A stretch of 64,000 bases of DNA from positions 48,939 to 112,938 of the forward strand of contig SUXG01000003.1 in the NCBI GenBank assembly GCA_015061085.1, written 5' to 3'. The notes beneath the pieces are model-generated. The model saw only the letters and a program-made list of their open reading frames with translations, was not told the DNA's origin and ran no database searches. How positions within the stretch are numbered: position 1 is the first letter of the stretch; each line of letters opens with the position of its first letter. This document shows positions 55,690 through 64,000 of the stretch, piece after piece. A program made the translations under genes and the position numbers. The stretch comes from Bacteroidales bacterium (GTDB lineage Bacteria > Bacteroidota > Bacteroidia > Bacteroidales > Muribaculaceae).

Positions 55690-57252
55690 TTAATTTAAGG
55701 CTACTTCCATTGGCGAAATATCGCGAGTAATGCCATCAGGGCCTTTGGCCTTGACATTAGTGATAAAGAAACTCTTGCCCGGCTTCAAACGTTTGAATTG
55801 CTCCATCTGACGAGCTGAAAATTTAGAGCCTTCTGAAACTTCAGGCATTGCATTTCCCATGCTGTCGAAAAATACAGTCGTAAACGACACTACAGAATAA
55901 CTGATGTTGAGCAAATCGTCATCGAGAGCAGCGCCGAGACCTGTGGCAGCCATAAGCGAACCCTTAGAGATGCGTTTGGGTGTACCCTTATAATTTACAG
56001 TGTTACCACTTGCGTCTTTGATAGCAATGAACGGTGATGGGTCAGGCAACTTACGTACTCTGAATGTCATTGCACCCATTTGCTGCGTGCCATTGGCAGT
56101 CGCTGCCGACACTGTGATGACTGCATCGTCGCCTATCTTGTTAGGACGAGCCACCCATAGGTCGCCGTTGCGTGTCAACGTACCATTTGACATAGTCGCT
56201 GTAATCTCATTCATAGCCACACCCGGCACCGAAATACTGATAGGGTTGTCGATACCTGCATAGAGTACATTCATCATCGTCGCAGAGATTGTCGCCATTG
56301 GCTCAATGACAGTGTAGTGAGACGTAAACTCACGACGATCGATTGTGCCGTCGCCCTTTGGCACTTCTATATAACCACTATAGTCGAACGCTCCGACACT
56401 TGTCGGCACAAACTCATAGAGACCGTTTTCAACCTTAGTGCCACCGACATAAATCGTCGGACGCTGAGTCGTGTCGATCGCTGCAAGCACAATATTGGCT
56501 GAATACTTGCCCCCACGCATAATCATATTGGAGTTAGGGATAACGTATGCGTTAAGTTCGTTGACTCTGACGTCACCGATATCGACATTGGTAATCAAAC
56601 TTGAGAGTGCTTCCGACTCTGCCTGACGTAAGTCATTCTGAAGCTGAGTAAGAATAGTCACAGCAGCCACGACAGGCACATTGTCAAACTTCACATCTTC
56701 CCAAAATGTCTTACCCACTGTGCCAAGTTTCTGCTTCACTGTTGTTGAGAGCATTTGAGCAACAGCTTGGCGCTTTGTTGAGTCCGGGATAACGTTCATA
56801 ATAAACGTTCTATAGGCATCTACCCTCTCGCGAAGCATTTTACCCTTGCGAGTCGTAGGGTTGAGCATAACCACCGATGATGCCTCAAGATTATCTTTGT
56901 TTATGATATTATTGACGTCACCATCCTTTCCGTCTGCATTTCTAACAATTTCAAGTTTCAACGAGTCAATCAAAGCATATAACCCATTGGATTGTTTTCT
57001 GACATCAACTCCTTTTTCATACCATGGACCTGTCTTTGTAGGGTTCTTTTCATATAAACTCTGTAAATACTGAAATTGCACCTCATTACGAGCCGAGATA
57101 TTCCCGGCAGTACGTTGCAATGCCTCTTGTACTTGACTGAACCCGTTGAGCACGTCGCTCGACACATTGAGTGCAAGCATCGCGGTCAAAACGATGTACA
57201 TCAAGTTGATCATCCTCTGACGAGGCGACATTTTTCCACTACCTCCTGCCAT
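55690..57252 (-). CDS. gldM: T9SS motor component GldM/PorM
   Basis: Inner-membrane GldM, the periplasm-spanning shaft of the T9SS proton-driven motor. It has 520 residues. The N-terminus KMSPRQRMINLMYIVLTAMLALNVSSDVLNGF includes the single TM helix (about 17-35) that pairs with GldL. Four periplasmic domains of mixed alpha/beta repeats follow. It begins 5 nt after gldL. Confidence 0.93.
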   Translation of the reverse strand: MAGGSGKMSPRQRMINLMYIVLTAMLALNVSSDVLNGFSQVQEALQRTAGNISARNEVQFQYLQSLYEKNPTKTGPWYEKGVDVRKQSNGLYALIDSLKLEIVRNADGKDGDVNNIINKDNLEASSVVMLNPTTRKGKMLRERVDAYRTFIMNVIPDSTKRQAVAQMLSTTVKQKLGTVGKTFWEDVKFDNVPVVAAVTILTQLQNDLRQAESEALSSLITNVDIGDVRVNELNAYVIPNSNMIMRGGKYSANIVLAAIDTTQRPTIYVGGTKVENGLYEFVPTSVGAFDYSGYIEVPKGDGTIDRREFTSHYTVIEPMATISATMMNVLYAGIDNPISISVPGVAMNEITATMSNGTLTRNGDLWVARPNKIGDDAVITVSAATANGTQQMGAMTFRVRKLPDPSPFIAIKDASGNTVNYKGTPKRISKGSLMAATGLGAALDDDLLNISYSVVSFTTVFFDSMGNAMPEVSEGSKFSARQMEQFKRLKPGKSFFITNVKAKGPDGITRDISPMEVALN

Positions 57253-57257
57253 GGTCG

Positions 57258-58352
57258 TTATGCGTTTTCTTCAGAGTTTTGCGTAAATGGATTAATCGGT
57301 TGCTGCATATTGCCTCCCATCATCGGGTTGTGCATATTGATAGTCATCGCAGTGATCATCTTTTCATACACTTGGTTGAGTTGCTTCATGTAGCGTGCCA
57401 TTTTTTCTGTTTCTTCGCAATAGCGTGAACTTTCGTTTGCCGATTTTTCATACATATCGCGAATGTCTTTCAATCCACGATTTACGCGATCGATTGACTC
57501 GAGTTGCGACGAAATGCCTTTTAGTTGGATTTCATAGATTGTATTCAATCCTCCGATATTGCGATTTAAGTTTTCCATCTGATCGACATATCCTGTCGAA
57601 CTACGTGTGATATTTTCGCTATTTTCCGTGATTACTTGATATGATTGAAGCAATACGTTGCTTACTTGGTTGAGTGCCATTGTCGTTTCCTTGAGTTGTT
57701 GCATTTGCTCGGCGATGCCTGCCATCTGAGAAAGGTACTCTTGGGTAGCATTTGTCAACTCAGCCATCTGTGAAAGTTGCTCGCTTGCTGCAGCCATTTT
57801 TGAGATACTGTCGCGCAACGACTGAGTGTCTTCTTCCGAAAGATTTACTGCATCAGGAATACCTGCTGACTGGCGAGCTTGCTCTCCACTGACGATAACA
57901 CCGCCGCCTATTACTCCACCACCGATGACACCTCCGCCACCGTTAACTACGACGCCTTCAGCTGCTTCGCCGGCAAAACCCTCGACAGAGCCATCGCCTA
58001 TTACGCCACCACCGATGACACCGCCACCACCATTGATGATGACACCTCCGCCACCACCACCTACAAACTCAGGACGATCCTCCGGATTCTTTGATTCAAG
58101 CACCGGAAAAACCTCTTCCCAATGGTATTCCTTAGGTGGACGATCGAAAGCTGTGAGAAGGAACATCAAGACTTCTGTACCCATACCAATACACAACAAT
58201 GCGTTACCCATCGGAAGATGAAGAATCTTGAACAATGCACCCAGGATTACAATCGCTGCACCGAAACTATAGGCAAAGTTGAAAAATCTCTGCCCCTTTT
58301 CGCCACTTAAGAAGCGTTCAATGCTATTTTTATATTTTTTTATCTTTCCCAT
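57258..58352 (-). CDS. gldL: T9SS motor component GldL/PorL with glycine-rich insert
   Basis: Inner-membrane GldL, the stator partner of GldM. Two TM helices (about 25-45 and 48-68, FGAAIVILGALFKILHLP) contain the glutamate E60 that carries the proton path. It has 364 residues, longer than typical GldL. Residues 98-156 form a Gly/Val/Ile repeat (GGGVIGGGVIG-type units), followed by a coiled-coil C-terminus (about 170-330). The repeats are near-perfect at the DNA level too. Confidence 0.92.
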   Translation of the reverse strand: MGKIKKYKNSIERFLSGEKGQRFFNFAYSFGAAIVILGALFKILHLPMGNALLCIGMGTEVLMFLLTAFDRPPKEYHWEEVFPVLESKNPEDRPEFVGGGGGGVIINGGGGVIGGGVIGDGSVEGFAGEAAEGVVVNGGGGVIGGGVIGGGVIVSGEQARQSAGIPDAVNLSEEDTQSLRDSISKMAAASEQLSQMAELTNATQEYLSQMAGIAEQMQQLKETTMALNQVSNVLLQSYQVITENSENITRSSTGYVDQMENLNRNIGGLNTIYEIQLKGISSQLESIDRVNRGLKDIRDMYEKSANESSRYCEETEKMARYMKQLNQVYEKMITAMTINMHNPMMGGNMQQPINPFTQNSEENA

Positions 58353-58395
58353 TATCTATTGTGAGTTTTTATTTATGGTCCGTTTTATCGTGTTA

Positions 58396-59859
58396 TTATC
58401 TCTTTTTTGTTCCTTTTGCAAATCCGATTTGTGAGCGAACGCAACGGAATCCTATGTAGCTACGTTGTTCGTTCTGATACTCCCACATTCTGATATCGCT
58501 TCTGACATTATGCGCTACATCTTTCCATGAACCGCCACGCACTATCTTGCGTTTCATTTTATATGGGTCTTCTTTTGCTGCATCGTAACGATACTCAGGA
58601 TTCATATCGGCTGTCAGTTTATTGATACTTTCTGTATAAGCTGTCGAAGTCCATTCACTAACGTTACCTGCCATATCATACAATCCGAAATCATTGGCAT
58701 TAAATGTACCCACAGGCGAAGTAATCAAGTGACCATCTCTTATGTAATCGCCCTCCATAGGCTTGAAGTTTGCATAGAAACAACCTCGCTCATCCATCGG
58801 GAGAGTCTCACTCCATGGATATTGACTTTCACTATTGCCTGCACGAGCGGCAAATTCCCATTCGGCTTCTGTCGGCAAACGATATGGCTCAATCATGACA
58901 CCTTCCTTACCCAACGAGCGTCGGAGATAGTCGGTACGCCAGTTGGCAAACGCATTGGCTTGTTCCCAACTTACTCCCACCACCGGGTAATCGTTGTAGC
59001 CGGCATGAGAGAAATACATGCGAGTGTATGGCTCATTGTAGGCATTATCAAAGTCGTTAATCCACGCTGTTGTGTCCGGATAAACGTTTACAATATACGT
59101 ATTTAAGAAATCATAGTCGCCTGTCAATCGACGAGAAACAGTCTCTCTGACAACACGCCATTCTTCATCAAAATAAGCTGTATCTTTTGAAATCATCGGC
59201 AATTCATCAGACACCGGGATGTCTGTGTTATATTCACGACGTTCCGGATCAAGACGATGCTTGCGCTTAGCCGCTGCTGTGTGATTGAACACCTCATATC
59301 GATAATTCAATTGCGTAGGATCTAATTCTCGACGTCCGGTAATCGGATTGGTGCGATATACACTCTCTATGGCACGCATCTCATCCTCATTGGCATTACG
59401 CCACGGAATTGCTTTATTCCAATTCAAATATGGTTTGACAGGATTACCCTCTTCATCCTCTTCGATTTTAAATTCTTCATTGCCTCCATATGCCGGGTCA
59501 GCAAGACGCTCTCTAATAATCGAATCGCGCACCCAAAAGACAAATTGCTTATATTTTGAATTTGTGACTTCTGTCTCATCCATCCAAAAAGCATCTACAG
59601 AGACTCCTCGCTGGTCGGCTTTTATGCCCCATACGCTATCATTTTCTGACGGGCCCATCTTGTAGGCTCCTCTATCGACAAGTACCATTCCATATGGTGC
59701 CGGCTCTGCGTATGCATACCCGCCTACACCTGTAACTTCTCCTCCTGAACTACTGCCTCGTGTTGACATGCAGGACACAAATGCTGACGACGCAACGACT
59801 GCTATCATTGCCACTGTCAACATCTTAAACTTGCTTTGCAAATATTTAAAATTCATCAT
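58396..59859 (-). CDS. gldK: T9SS lipoprotein GldK/PorK
   Basis: Outer-membrane lipoprotein GldK (lipobox FVSC, C30) with a formylglycine-generating-enzyme/sulfatase-modifying fold used structurally. It has 487 residues. FGE-like motifs: FWMDETEVTNSKYKQF, VGVSWEQANAFANW, RLPTEAEWEFAARAG, GNVSEW and RGGSW. It forms the ring with GldN. Two ATG codons start the frame (59859 and 59856); either is possible. Confidence 0.93.
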   Translation of the reverse strand: MMNFKYLQSKFKMLTVAMIAVVASSAFVSCMSTRGSSSGGEVTGVGGYAYAEPAPYGMVLVDRGAYKMGPSENDSVWGIKADQRGVSVDAFWMDETEVTNSKYKQFVFWVRDSIIRERLADPAYGGNEEFKIEEDEEGNPVKPYLNWNKAIPWRNANEDEMRAIESVYRTNPITGRRELDPTQLNYRYEVFNHTAAAKRKHRLDPERREYNTDIPVSDELPMISKDTAYFDEEWRVVRETVSRRLTGDYDFLNTYIVNVYPDTTAWINDFDNAYNEPYTRMYFSHAGYNDYPVVGVSWEQANAFANWRTDYLRRSLGKEGVMIEPYRLPTEAEWEFAARAGNSESQYPWSETLPMDERGCFYANFKPMEGDYIRDGHLITSPVGTFNANDFGLYDMAGNVSEWTSTAYTESINKLTADMNPEYRYDAAKEDPYKMKRKIVRGGSWKDVAHNVRSDIRMWEYQNEQRSYIGFRCVRSQIGFAKGTKKR

Positions 59860-59868
59860 ATATCTGTT

Positions 59869-60855
59869 TTACATAATCCTTATGGATCTATGCTTGTTTT
59901 TATTCTTTCCTGATAGGTCTATCTTCATTTTATAACCGACAAGTAACTCATGGCTGCCACTGCTCGCTTTGGCTATCGCCGACAACGGATAATCGTAGGC
60001 ATATCCGACAAAGAAATTCTTATACTCGGCTCCTGCCATTATCATGACAGCTTCTTTCCATCGATACCCTACACCGAACGACAAGAACTTGTTGTAACGT
60101 GCGCGTGCAGTAATCTCCGCTGAAAAGACACTGAAGTCGGTCTTTACCATCAATGATGGTTGTAATTCAAATAACGTATTTTTTAACGGAATATTGCTTC
60201 CTCCCATAAAATATAGCGTACGTGGCACCACCGTCTCATACTCCTGCGATGCTGTACTCTCAGAGCCTTCAAGACCCATCTTCACTGTCGGCTCGAGAAG
60301 ATGTAAGCCCGAAACGCCGACCCAAAAATACTTGTGAGTATAAAAAATACCGGCTGAGATATCTACTGTGCCTCCCTTTAAATCCTGCGTCGGAATCGCT
60401 TGATCACTACTATCGTGATAATCGTCATCATCGGGAACTTCCACCTCTGAGCCCTTGAATTTCTGCTCAAAATAGCCTACCTGCGCACCAATGCTCAATT
60501 CGCCTTTAAAAAGCTTTATCTTATATGAGAATTGTGCATTAATGTTCAAGTTTGAAAACAAACCCATCGTTTCTGATTGCAAGCCGGCTCCGACACCGAT
60601 ACGCTTACCAAAAAGATTTAACGGCATATCCACCTGACCTAAAAACGATTGAGGTGCATTCTCTATGCCAAGCCACTGCAGACGAGCTCCTCCATTGATA
60701 CGAAGATAGTCGCTCGAACCACTTGCCCCGGCATTGTAATAAGTCGGTATAGCCCAATATTGACTCAACTGTGCATCTACCTGTCCTTGCATATCAAAGA
60801 CAAACATCAGCATCATTGCAACCAACACTATTATATTACGAAATATCCTCTTCAT
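59869..60855 (-). CDS. porP: T9SS membrane protein PorP/SprF
   Basis: Outer-membrane PorP/SprF beta-barrel, 328 residues, with signal sequence and the family start DMQGQVDAQLSQYWAIPTYYNAGASG. It ends near the inner barrel strands (FFVGYAYDYPLSAI) that typify the family. I place the start at ATG 60855; a GTG one codon upstream is less likely. It overlaps the stop of the upstream PorT-like gene by one base. Confidence 0.9.
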   Translation of the reverse strand: MKRIFRNIIVLVAMMLMFVFDMQGQVDAQLSQYWAIPTYYNAGASGSSDYLRINGGARLQWLGIENAPQSFLGQVDMPLNLFGKRIGVGAGLQSETMGLFSNLNINAQFSYKIKLFKGELSIGAQVGYFEQKFKGSEVEVPDDDDYHDSSDQAIPTQDLKGGTVDISAGIFYTHKYFWVGVSGLHLLEPTVKMGLEGSESTASQEYETVVPRTLYFMGGSNIPLKNTLFELQPSLMVKTDFSVFSAEITARARYNKFLSFGVGYRWKEAVMIMAGAEYKNFFVGYAYDYPLSAIAKASSGSHELLVGYKMKIDLSGKNKNKHRSIRIM

Positions 60856-61604
60856 CACTCAAAATAAAATGTAAGTACTATCATGTTTGACTTCACCTTA
60901 GTCAAAGACTCAGTCATCTTCAATTTCTGTGGGTCATCAACCAAGTCCGGGCGATCATGCTTCAAAATGTCGGTCAATCCGAAACAAAATTTTATCTCCG
61001 GATTTAACTTAAAAAATGGCAGATAAAAATCACAACCCATGCCGATAGTCAAATAGGCATCCAACGCATTAAACTGCAAATAATCACTTCGCTTCTTACT
61101 GACATCGAGCGATCCCATAACGCCAAGTGTTACATACGGACGACTGTTCAAGTAACGCTCTCCCGAAATTTTCAAATCTAACGGTGCGACTACGTATGCT
61201 GTCTTGACATTCTGCTGTGCCTCTCCTCCTTTTGTCGTATCAAGCATCTTGACGACCTTATTCCCGAAATACATACCCGGCGAGAAACGAAGGTTAAAAT
61301 GCTTATGTAAGCGCCAGTCGCCCAACACATTGACACAAAATCCGGGACTATAGCTCGGCACTTCGGCAAACCATGTCTCGCCGTCCTCAGTCATTAATCC
61401 ATTATGCGTAAATTTTAGATCTTGCATGTGCATCCCGACAGAGAAGCCCAAATGCAAAGGCTTCTGATCGGCATACGGACGATTGAGCATTTTGTCTTGT
61501 GGACGAGCCAACGCAGCCATGCCACAACATACGACAAACATCAAGACTACCGACAGCCTTGACATCAAATCGTTTCGAAGTATATGATACACTTTTTCAA
61601 CCAT
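60855..61604 (-). CDS. PorT-like outer-membrane beta-barrel protein
   Basis: A 249-residue exported beta-barrel of the PorT/OMP_b-brl_2 type. Alternating strand pattern with HLGFSVGMHMQDLKFTH, FNLRFSPGMYFG, and a terminal FYFE. PorT is needed for T9SS secretion in Porphyromonas, but there it is not next to porP; here it heads the por/gld operon, which supports the assignment. The signal peptide starts at M14 (61565), so the true start may be there instead of 61604. Confidence 0.78.
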   Translation of the reverse strand: MVEKVYHILRNDLMSRLSVVLMFVVCCGMAALARPQDKMLNRPYADQKPLHLGFSVGMHMQDLKFTHNGLMTEDGETWFAEVPSYSPGFCVNVLGDWRLHKHFNLRFSPGMYFGNKVVKMLDTTKGGEAQQNVKTAYVVAPLDLKISGERYLNSRPYVTLGVMGSLDVSKKRSDYLQFNALDAYLTIGMGCDFYLPFFKLNPEIKFCFGLTDILKHDRPDLVDDPQKLKMTESLTKVKSNMIVLTFYFE

Positions 61605-61640
61605 ACATTTATCTTAACGCAAAATCCTCTTATTTATTGC

Positions 61641-61700
61641 ATCGCCTCCGACAAACCCACCCTCATACTACATTATTGACAAAGGAGCCGACGGAGCGAT
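61641..61700 (-). promoter_or_regulatory. Inverted repeat upstream of the T9SS operon
   Basis: A 9-bp helix with one bulged base (ATCGCCTCCG at 61641-61650 and CGGAGCGAT at 61692-61700) encloses about 40 nt in the leader of the T9SS operon. It could be a leader hairpin. I cannot assign it a ligand or function. No clear -7 box is seen in this 197-nt gap. Confidence 0.4.
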
Positions 61701-61801
61701 ACATCATCTCTCCACTCGACCCCTCTTAAGGTTACGGAAACTATATTATTTTGCTAATTACATGACTCCCGCACTATTTAGCTCCCTCTTGAATAAAGAT
61801 A

Positions 61802-63163
61802 CTATTTAATCACAATTTTTTGAATCAATTTATTGCCGGTGCTGTCTGTCGCTTTGATCACATAGATACCTATCGGTAATTCGGCTGTCGATAAGCTGAC
61901 CGACTCTGAGCCCGATGCTTCAGCCACCTTCACTCCGTCAAACGTATAGATTGCCACATTGACCTTGCCCGTCGCGCCGTTGATGATCACAACATTTTCA
62001 GCCTGACTAATCAGCAATTCATTTTGTGTTACCTTTTCTATAGAATCCAATGTATATGAGACCAAAACTTGACCATCTATTGTGGTTTGTTTATATAAAA
62101 CAGGAGGTAATGACATTCCTGTTCCGGAAGGAGTTGGGTAGAATGGGCAGAAAAAATAGTGTCCCATCTCAGATACTACACCTACACCTTCCACTATCCA
62201 TTCATTTTCTCGTTCTAATTGAAAACGCTTTGTAAGACAATTGTTAATGCTGACATAATCAATTGCTGTAATAGCAAATTGGTTGTATAAACTATTATAA
62301 ATATCACCAACTTTCAAATTAAAATCGTAAATCATTGTCTCTTCAGAATCATCAAATATTGAATAGACTTGTCGATTTTCTTCTCTCAGATAAGCAATGA
62401 GTGTACCATTGCTTTCTGTAATATCAGATTTCTCATCAAACTTATAACATTTTCGGTAGATTTTTCCATCTATTTCTTCCTCTCCGAGAAAACTGAATTT
62501 ATATAATTCACCATAATAAGAATAATGCCACACTACTCCTTCTCGTACAAGCGGAGCGTATTCATAATCCAACGGTTCATCACTATAAACCTCAATACCA
62601 TTTTCAATACATGAAATCATTTTTGTTGAAGCGCCGACTTTCATAAGAGGTTCGTTTTCAATACCATATATCATCGAACCAATACCTTCTATCCAGATGT
62701 CTGTTATATTTGGATCTTCAGCACAACACAAATAAATACATTTTCTTTTCACACCTTCAATTTCCCTGTAATCAATACCGGTAACAGTCAAATTTTCCCA
62801 TGCTTGTTCTTCACTCCAAACAAACCGATCTCCAACTTGAAGTCCCATATCAAAAACAAGTCTTTCTCCTATGTATAATTTATCATCGCACTCTGTAATT
62901 ACAACATTACCAGACCATTCAGATGGTTCAAACTCTGTTGCCGCACGCCATGACTTTGCTTGCAGAATCGCAATAATTTTCCCATCAACATTCTCAACTT
63001 GTGATATTTTGTGCTTATTTGTAAACCTAATGCATGTATCATCTGAACCATACATCATGCCATCAACAGTCCACTCTTTGCCCTCACTAATAAAGCAATT
63101 TTGAGCTTCAATAGCAAACGACACAAGTAATGACAACAAAATAATAATTATTTTATACTTCAT
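61802..63163 (-). CDS. T9SS type-A sorting-domain protein, function unknown
   Basis: About 453 residues, signal peptide MKYKIIIILLSLLVSFAIEAQ. The body contains at least two related beta-rich modules (IDGKIYRKCYKFDE and IEGVKRKCIYLC-like lines are shared) and the C-terminus is a type-A T9SS sorting domain (VAIYTFDGVKVAEASGSES..., LPIGIYVIKATDSTGNKLIQKIVIK). I take the ATG at 63163; MFK at 63172 is also possible. It is co-oriented with the truncated peptidase remnant that ends 13 nt upstream. Confidence 0.8.
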   Translation of the reverse strand: MKYKIIIILLSLLVSFAIEAQNCFISEGKEWTVDGMMYGSDDTCIRFTNKHKISQVENVDGKIIAILQAKSWRAATEFEPSEWSGNVVITECDDKLYIGERLVFDMGLQVGDRFVWSEEQAWENLTVTGIDYREIEGVKRKCIYLCCAEDPNITDIWIEGIGSMIYGIENEPLMKVGASTKMISCIENGIEVYSDEPLDYEYAPLVREGVVWHYSYYGELYKFSFLGEEEIDGKIYRKCYKFDEKSDITESNGTLIAYLREENRQVYSIFDDSEETMIYDFNLKVGDIYNSLYNQFAITAIDYVSINNCLTKRFQLERENEWIVEGVGVVSEMGHYFFCPFYPTPSGTGMSLPPVLYKQTTIDGQVLVSYTLDSIEKVTQNELLISQAENVVIINGATGKVNVAIYTFDGVKVAEASGSESVSLSTAELPIGIYVIKATDSTGNKLIQKIVIK

Positions 63164-63176
63164 TTTAAACATAATC

Positions 63177-63908
63177 CTATTTATTTGAAATTTCACCATG
63201 TGATACCTTTAGTTTTGCTCCCTTAACAACTTCAAACTCATTAGAATTCAAATAGTCAATTTTGCCATTATTCTTCAACTCAATAGAGCCTCCTTCTTTT
63301 GTTATAATTTGCACATGACTAATCAACCCTGAATCAACAATAAGTTTACCACCATTCATTATAGTTATTGCAGCTTTGGGATGCATTAATAACATATTTT
63401 TTATTACCAAGCATCCCCCATTACTTATAACAATATTTTGATGATAATATTGTGATTCTTCTAATATTTGAGTGTCACGAATGATTATCTCTTCCAGTAT
63501 TTCAGGATTAATTACCTGAAGATTTCCGAATGAATCCAATGGGCCATAATCTAAATTATTATCATCACCATCTGGATCCAAAGGAATATAGCCAGGAAGA
63601 TTTAATGGGCGCTCACCTAACCCCCAAAAATAAAAACCATCACCATCTTCATCAGACACAAAAATGTTATCATCTGAGTGAGACTGAGTTACAATTTTCC
63701 CGGACAAAGAATTAGTGCAATATAAGTCTGACCAATTAATTACAACATACGAATAACCTTCCATACCAAAATTCTTGCCATGACTATTTTTTAATAACCA
63801 TGCAGTACTTCCGATAAGTTCGTGCCCTTCCGGAATAGTTATCCAAGTTTTTGTCTTATCTTCATTATTAATGAACCTTAATTCCGCAACACTTTGATTT
63901 AACTTTAT
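63177..63908 (-). pseudogene. 5'-truncated papain-family (C1-like) peptidase remnant
   Basis: The frame is open from an in-frame TAA at 63911-63909 to the stop at 63177 (about 243 codons), with no ATG until 63764, yet the part upstream of that ATG is clearly coding: GSTAWLLKNSHGKNFGMEGYSYV matches the Asn motif (KNSxG) of papain-like peptidases. Then come DEDGDGFYFWGLGERP and DPDGDDNNLDYGPLDSFG, a segment common in Bacteroidota surface peptidases, and a beta-helix-like C-terminal region. The catalytic Cys and His halves are missing. Confidence 0.7.
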
Positions 63909-63917
63909 TTATAAGTT

Positions 63918-63942
63918 CCTGAGCAACAAAAAGTTGCTCAGG
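63918..63942. terminator. Perfect hairpin at the right edge, possible insertion-sequence terminator
   Basis: A 10-bp perfect stem (CCTGAGCAAC / GTTGCTCAGG) with an AAAAA loop. It lies just outside the point where the peptidase frame breaks. An 8-bp inverted repeat (GCAACACT at 63886-63893, AGTGTTGC at 63974-63981) brackets it. A minus-strand frame open to the window edge (about 20 codons, ending in TGA that overlaps the hairpin) could be the end of a transposase. This is a suggestion only. Confidence 0.45.
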
Positions 63943-64000
63943 ATTTTGCCATGTCAGATTTTTCACTTATCTTAGTGTTGCAAATCAAAACAAGCGTAAA

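Noticed and set aside
57826..58221. Pro/Thr-rich plus-strand frame opposite gldL
   Set aside because: It is the antisense shadow of the Gly-rich GldL insert.

Overview
This AT-rich window comes from a Bacteroidales-type member of the Bacteroidota. The evidence is a fused str/S10 ribosomal operon (rpsL-rpsG-fusA-rpsJ-rplC..., no tuf), at least nine promoters close to the phylum-specific TTTG-N19/20-TAnnTTTG pattern, a type IX secretion (T9SS) core cluster, and several exported proteins with T9SS type-A C-terminal sorting domains. Most of it is ordinary chromosome. I see no tRNA, rRNA or CRISPR array.

Layout. 1-6.7 kb: ribosomal proteins and EF-G, minus strand. 6.7-14 kb: a GlmU-like nucleotidyltransferase, Xaa-Pro aminopeptidase with a gamma-carbonic-anhydrase-like protein, rpsU-xerC-hpf, then an fdtA-fdtB dTDP-amino-sugar pair. 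14-21.6 kb: a secreted Cys/Lys-repeat protein, then an envelope operon (dut, TPR protein, DUF4292 lipoprotein, EnvC, GNAT/FemAB-like protein, polysaccharide flippase). 21.9-31.3 kb: two T9SS cargo proteins, thiol peroxidase, an AraC regulator, a glycosyltransferase and two tandem paralogous membrane proteins. 31.6-37.3 kb: a small 2[4Fe-4S] ferredoxin whose 3' end and terminator are repeated 4.4 kb downstream; between the copies lies a four-gene exported-protein operon with a structured RNA. 37.6-45 kb: pnp, a PEGA lipoprotein preceded by a second copy of that RNA, an AddA-type helicase-nuclease and a SUI1 protein. 45-51.4 kb: a metal RND efflux operon with very His-rich components. 51.4-54.4 kb: three glycosyltransferases. 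54.5-61.6 kb: gldN, gldM, gldL, gldK, porP and a porT-like gene. 61.8-64 kb: another T9SS cargo gene and a 5'-truncated papain-family peptidase, possibly cut by an insertion sequence at the window edge.

The strongest candidate for something undescribed is a pair of homologous structured RNAs (about 250-300 nt, minus strand, near 35.8-36.1 kb and 40.9-41.2 kb). Their sequences differ widely. They nevertheless share the same promoter architecture, nearly the same distance from promoter to first helix, a nested series of helices supported by compensatory changes, and one conserved 15-nt motif (GGCGTGGGTKGGCTG). Each ends about 50 nt before a lipoprotein gene. One copy lies inside the segment bounded by the 88-bp direct repeats, so an RNA-plus-lipoprotein module appears to have been inserted as a unit.
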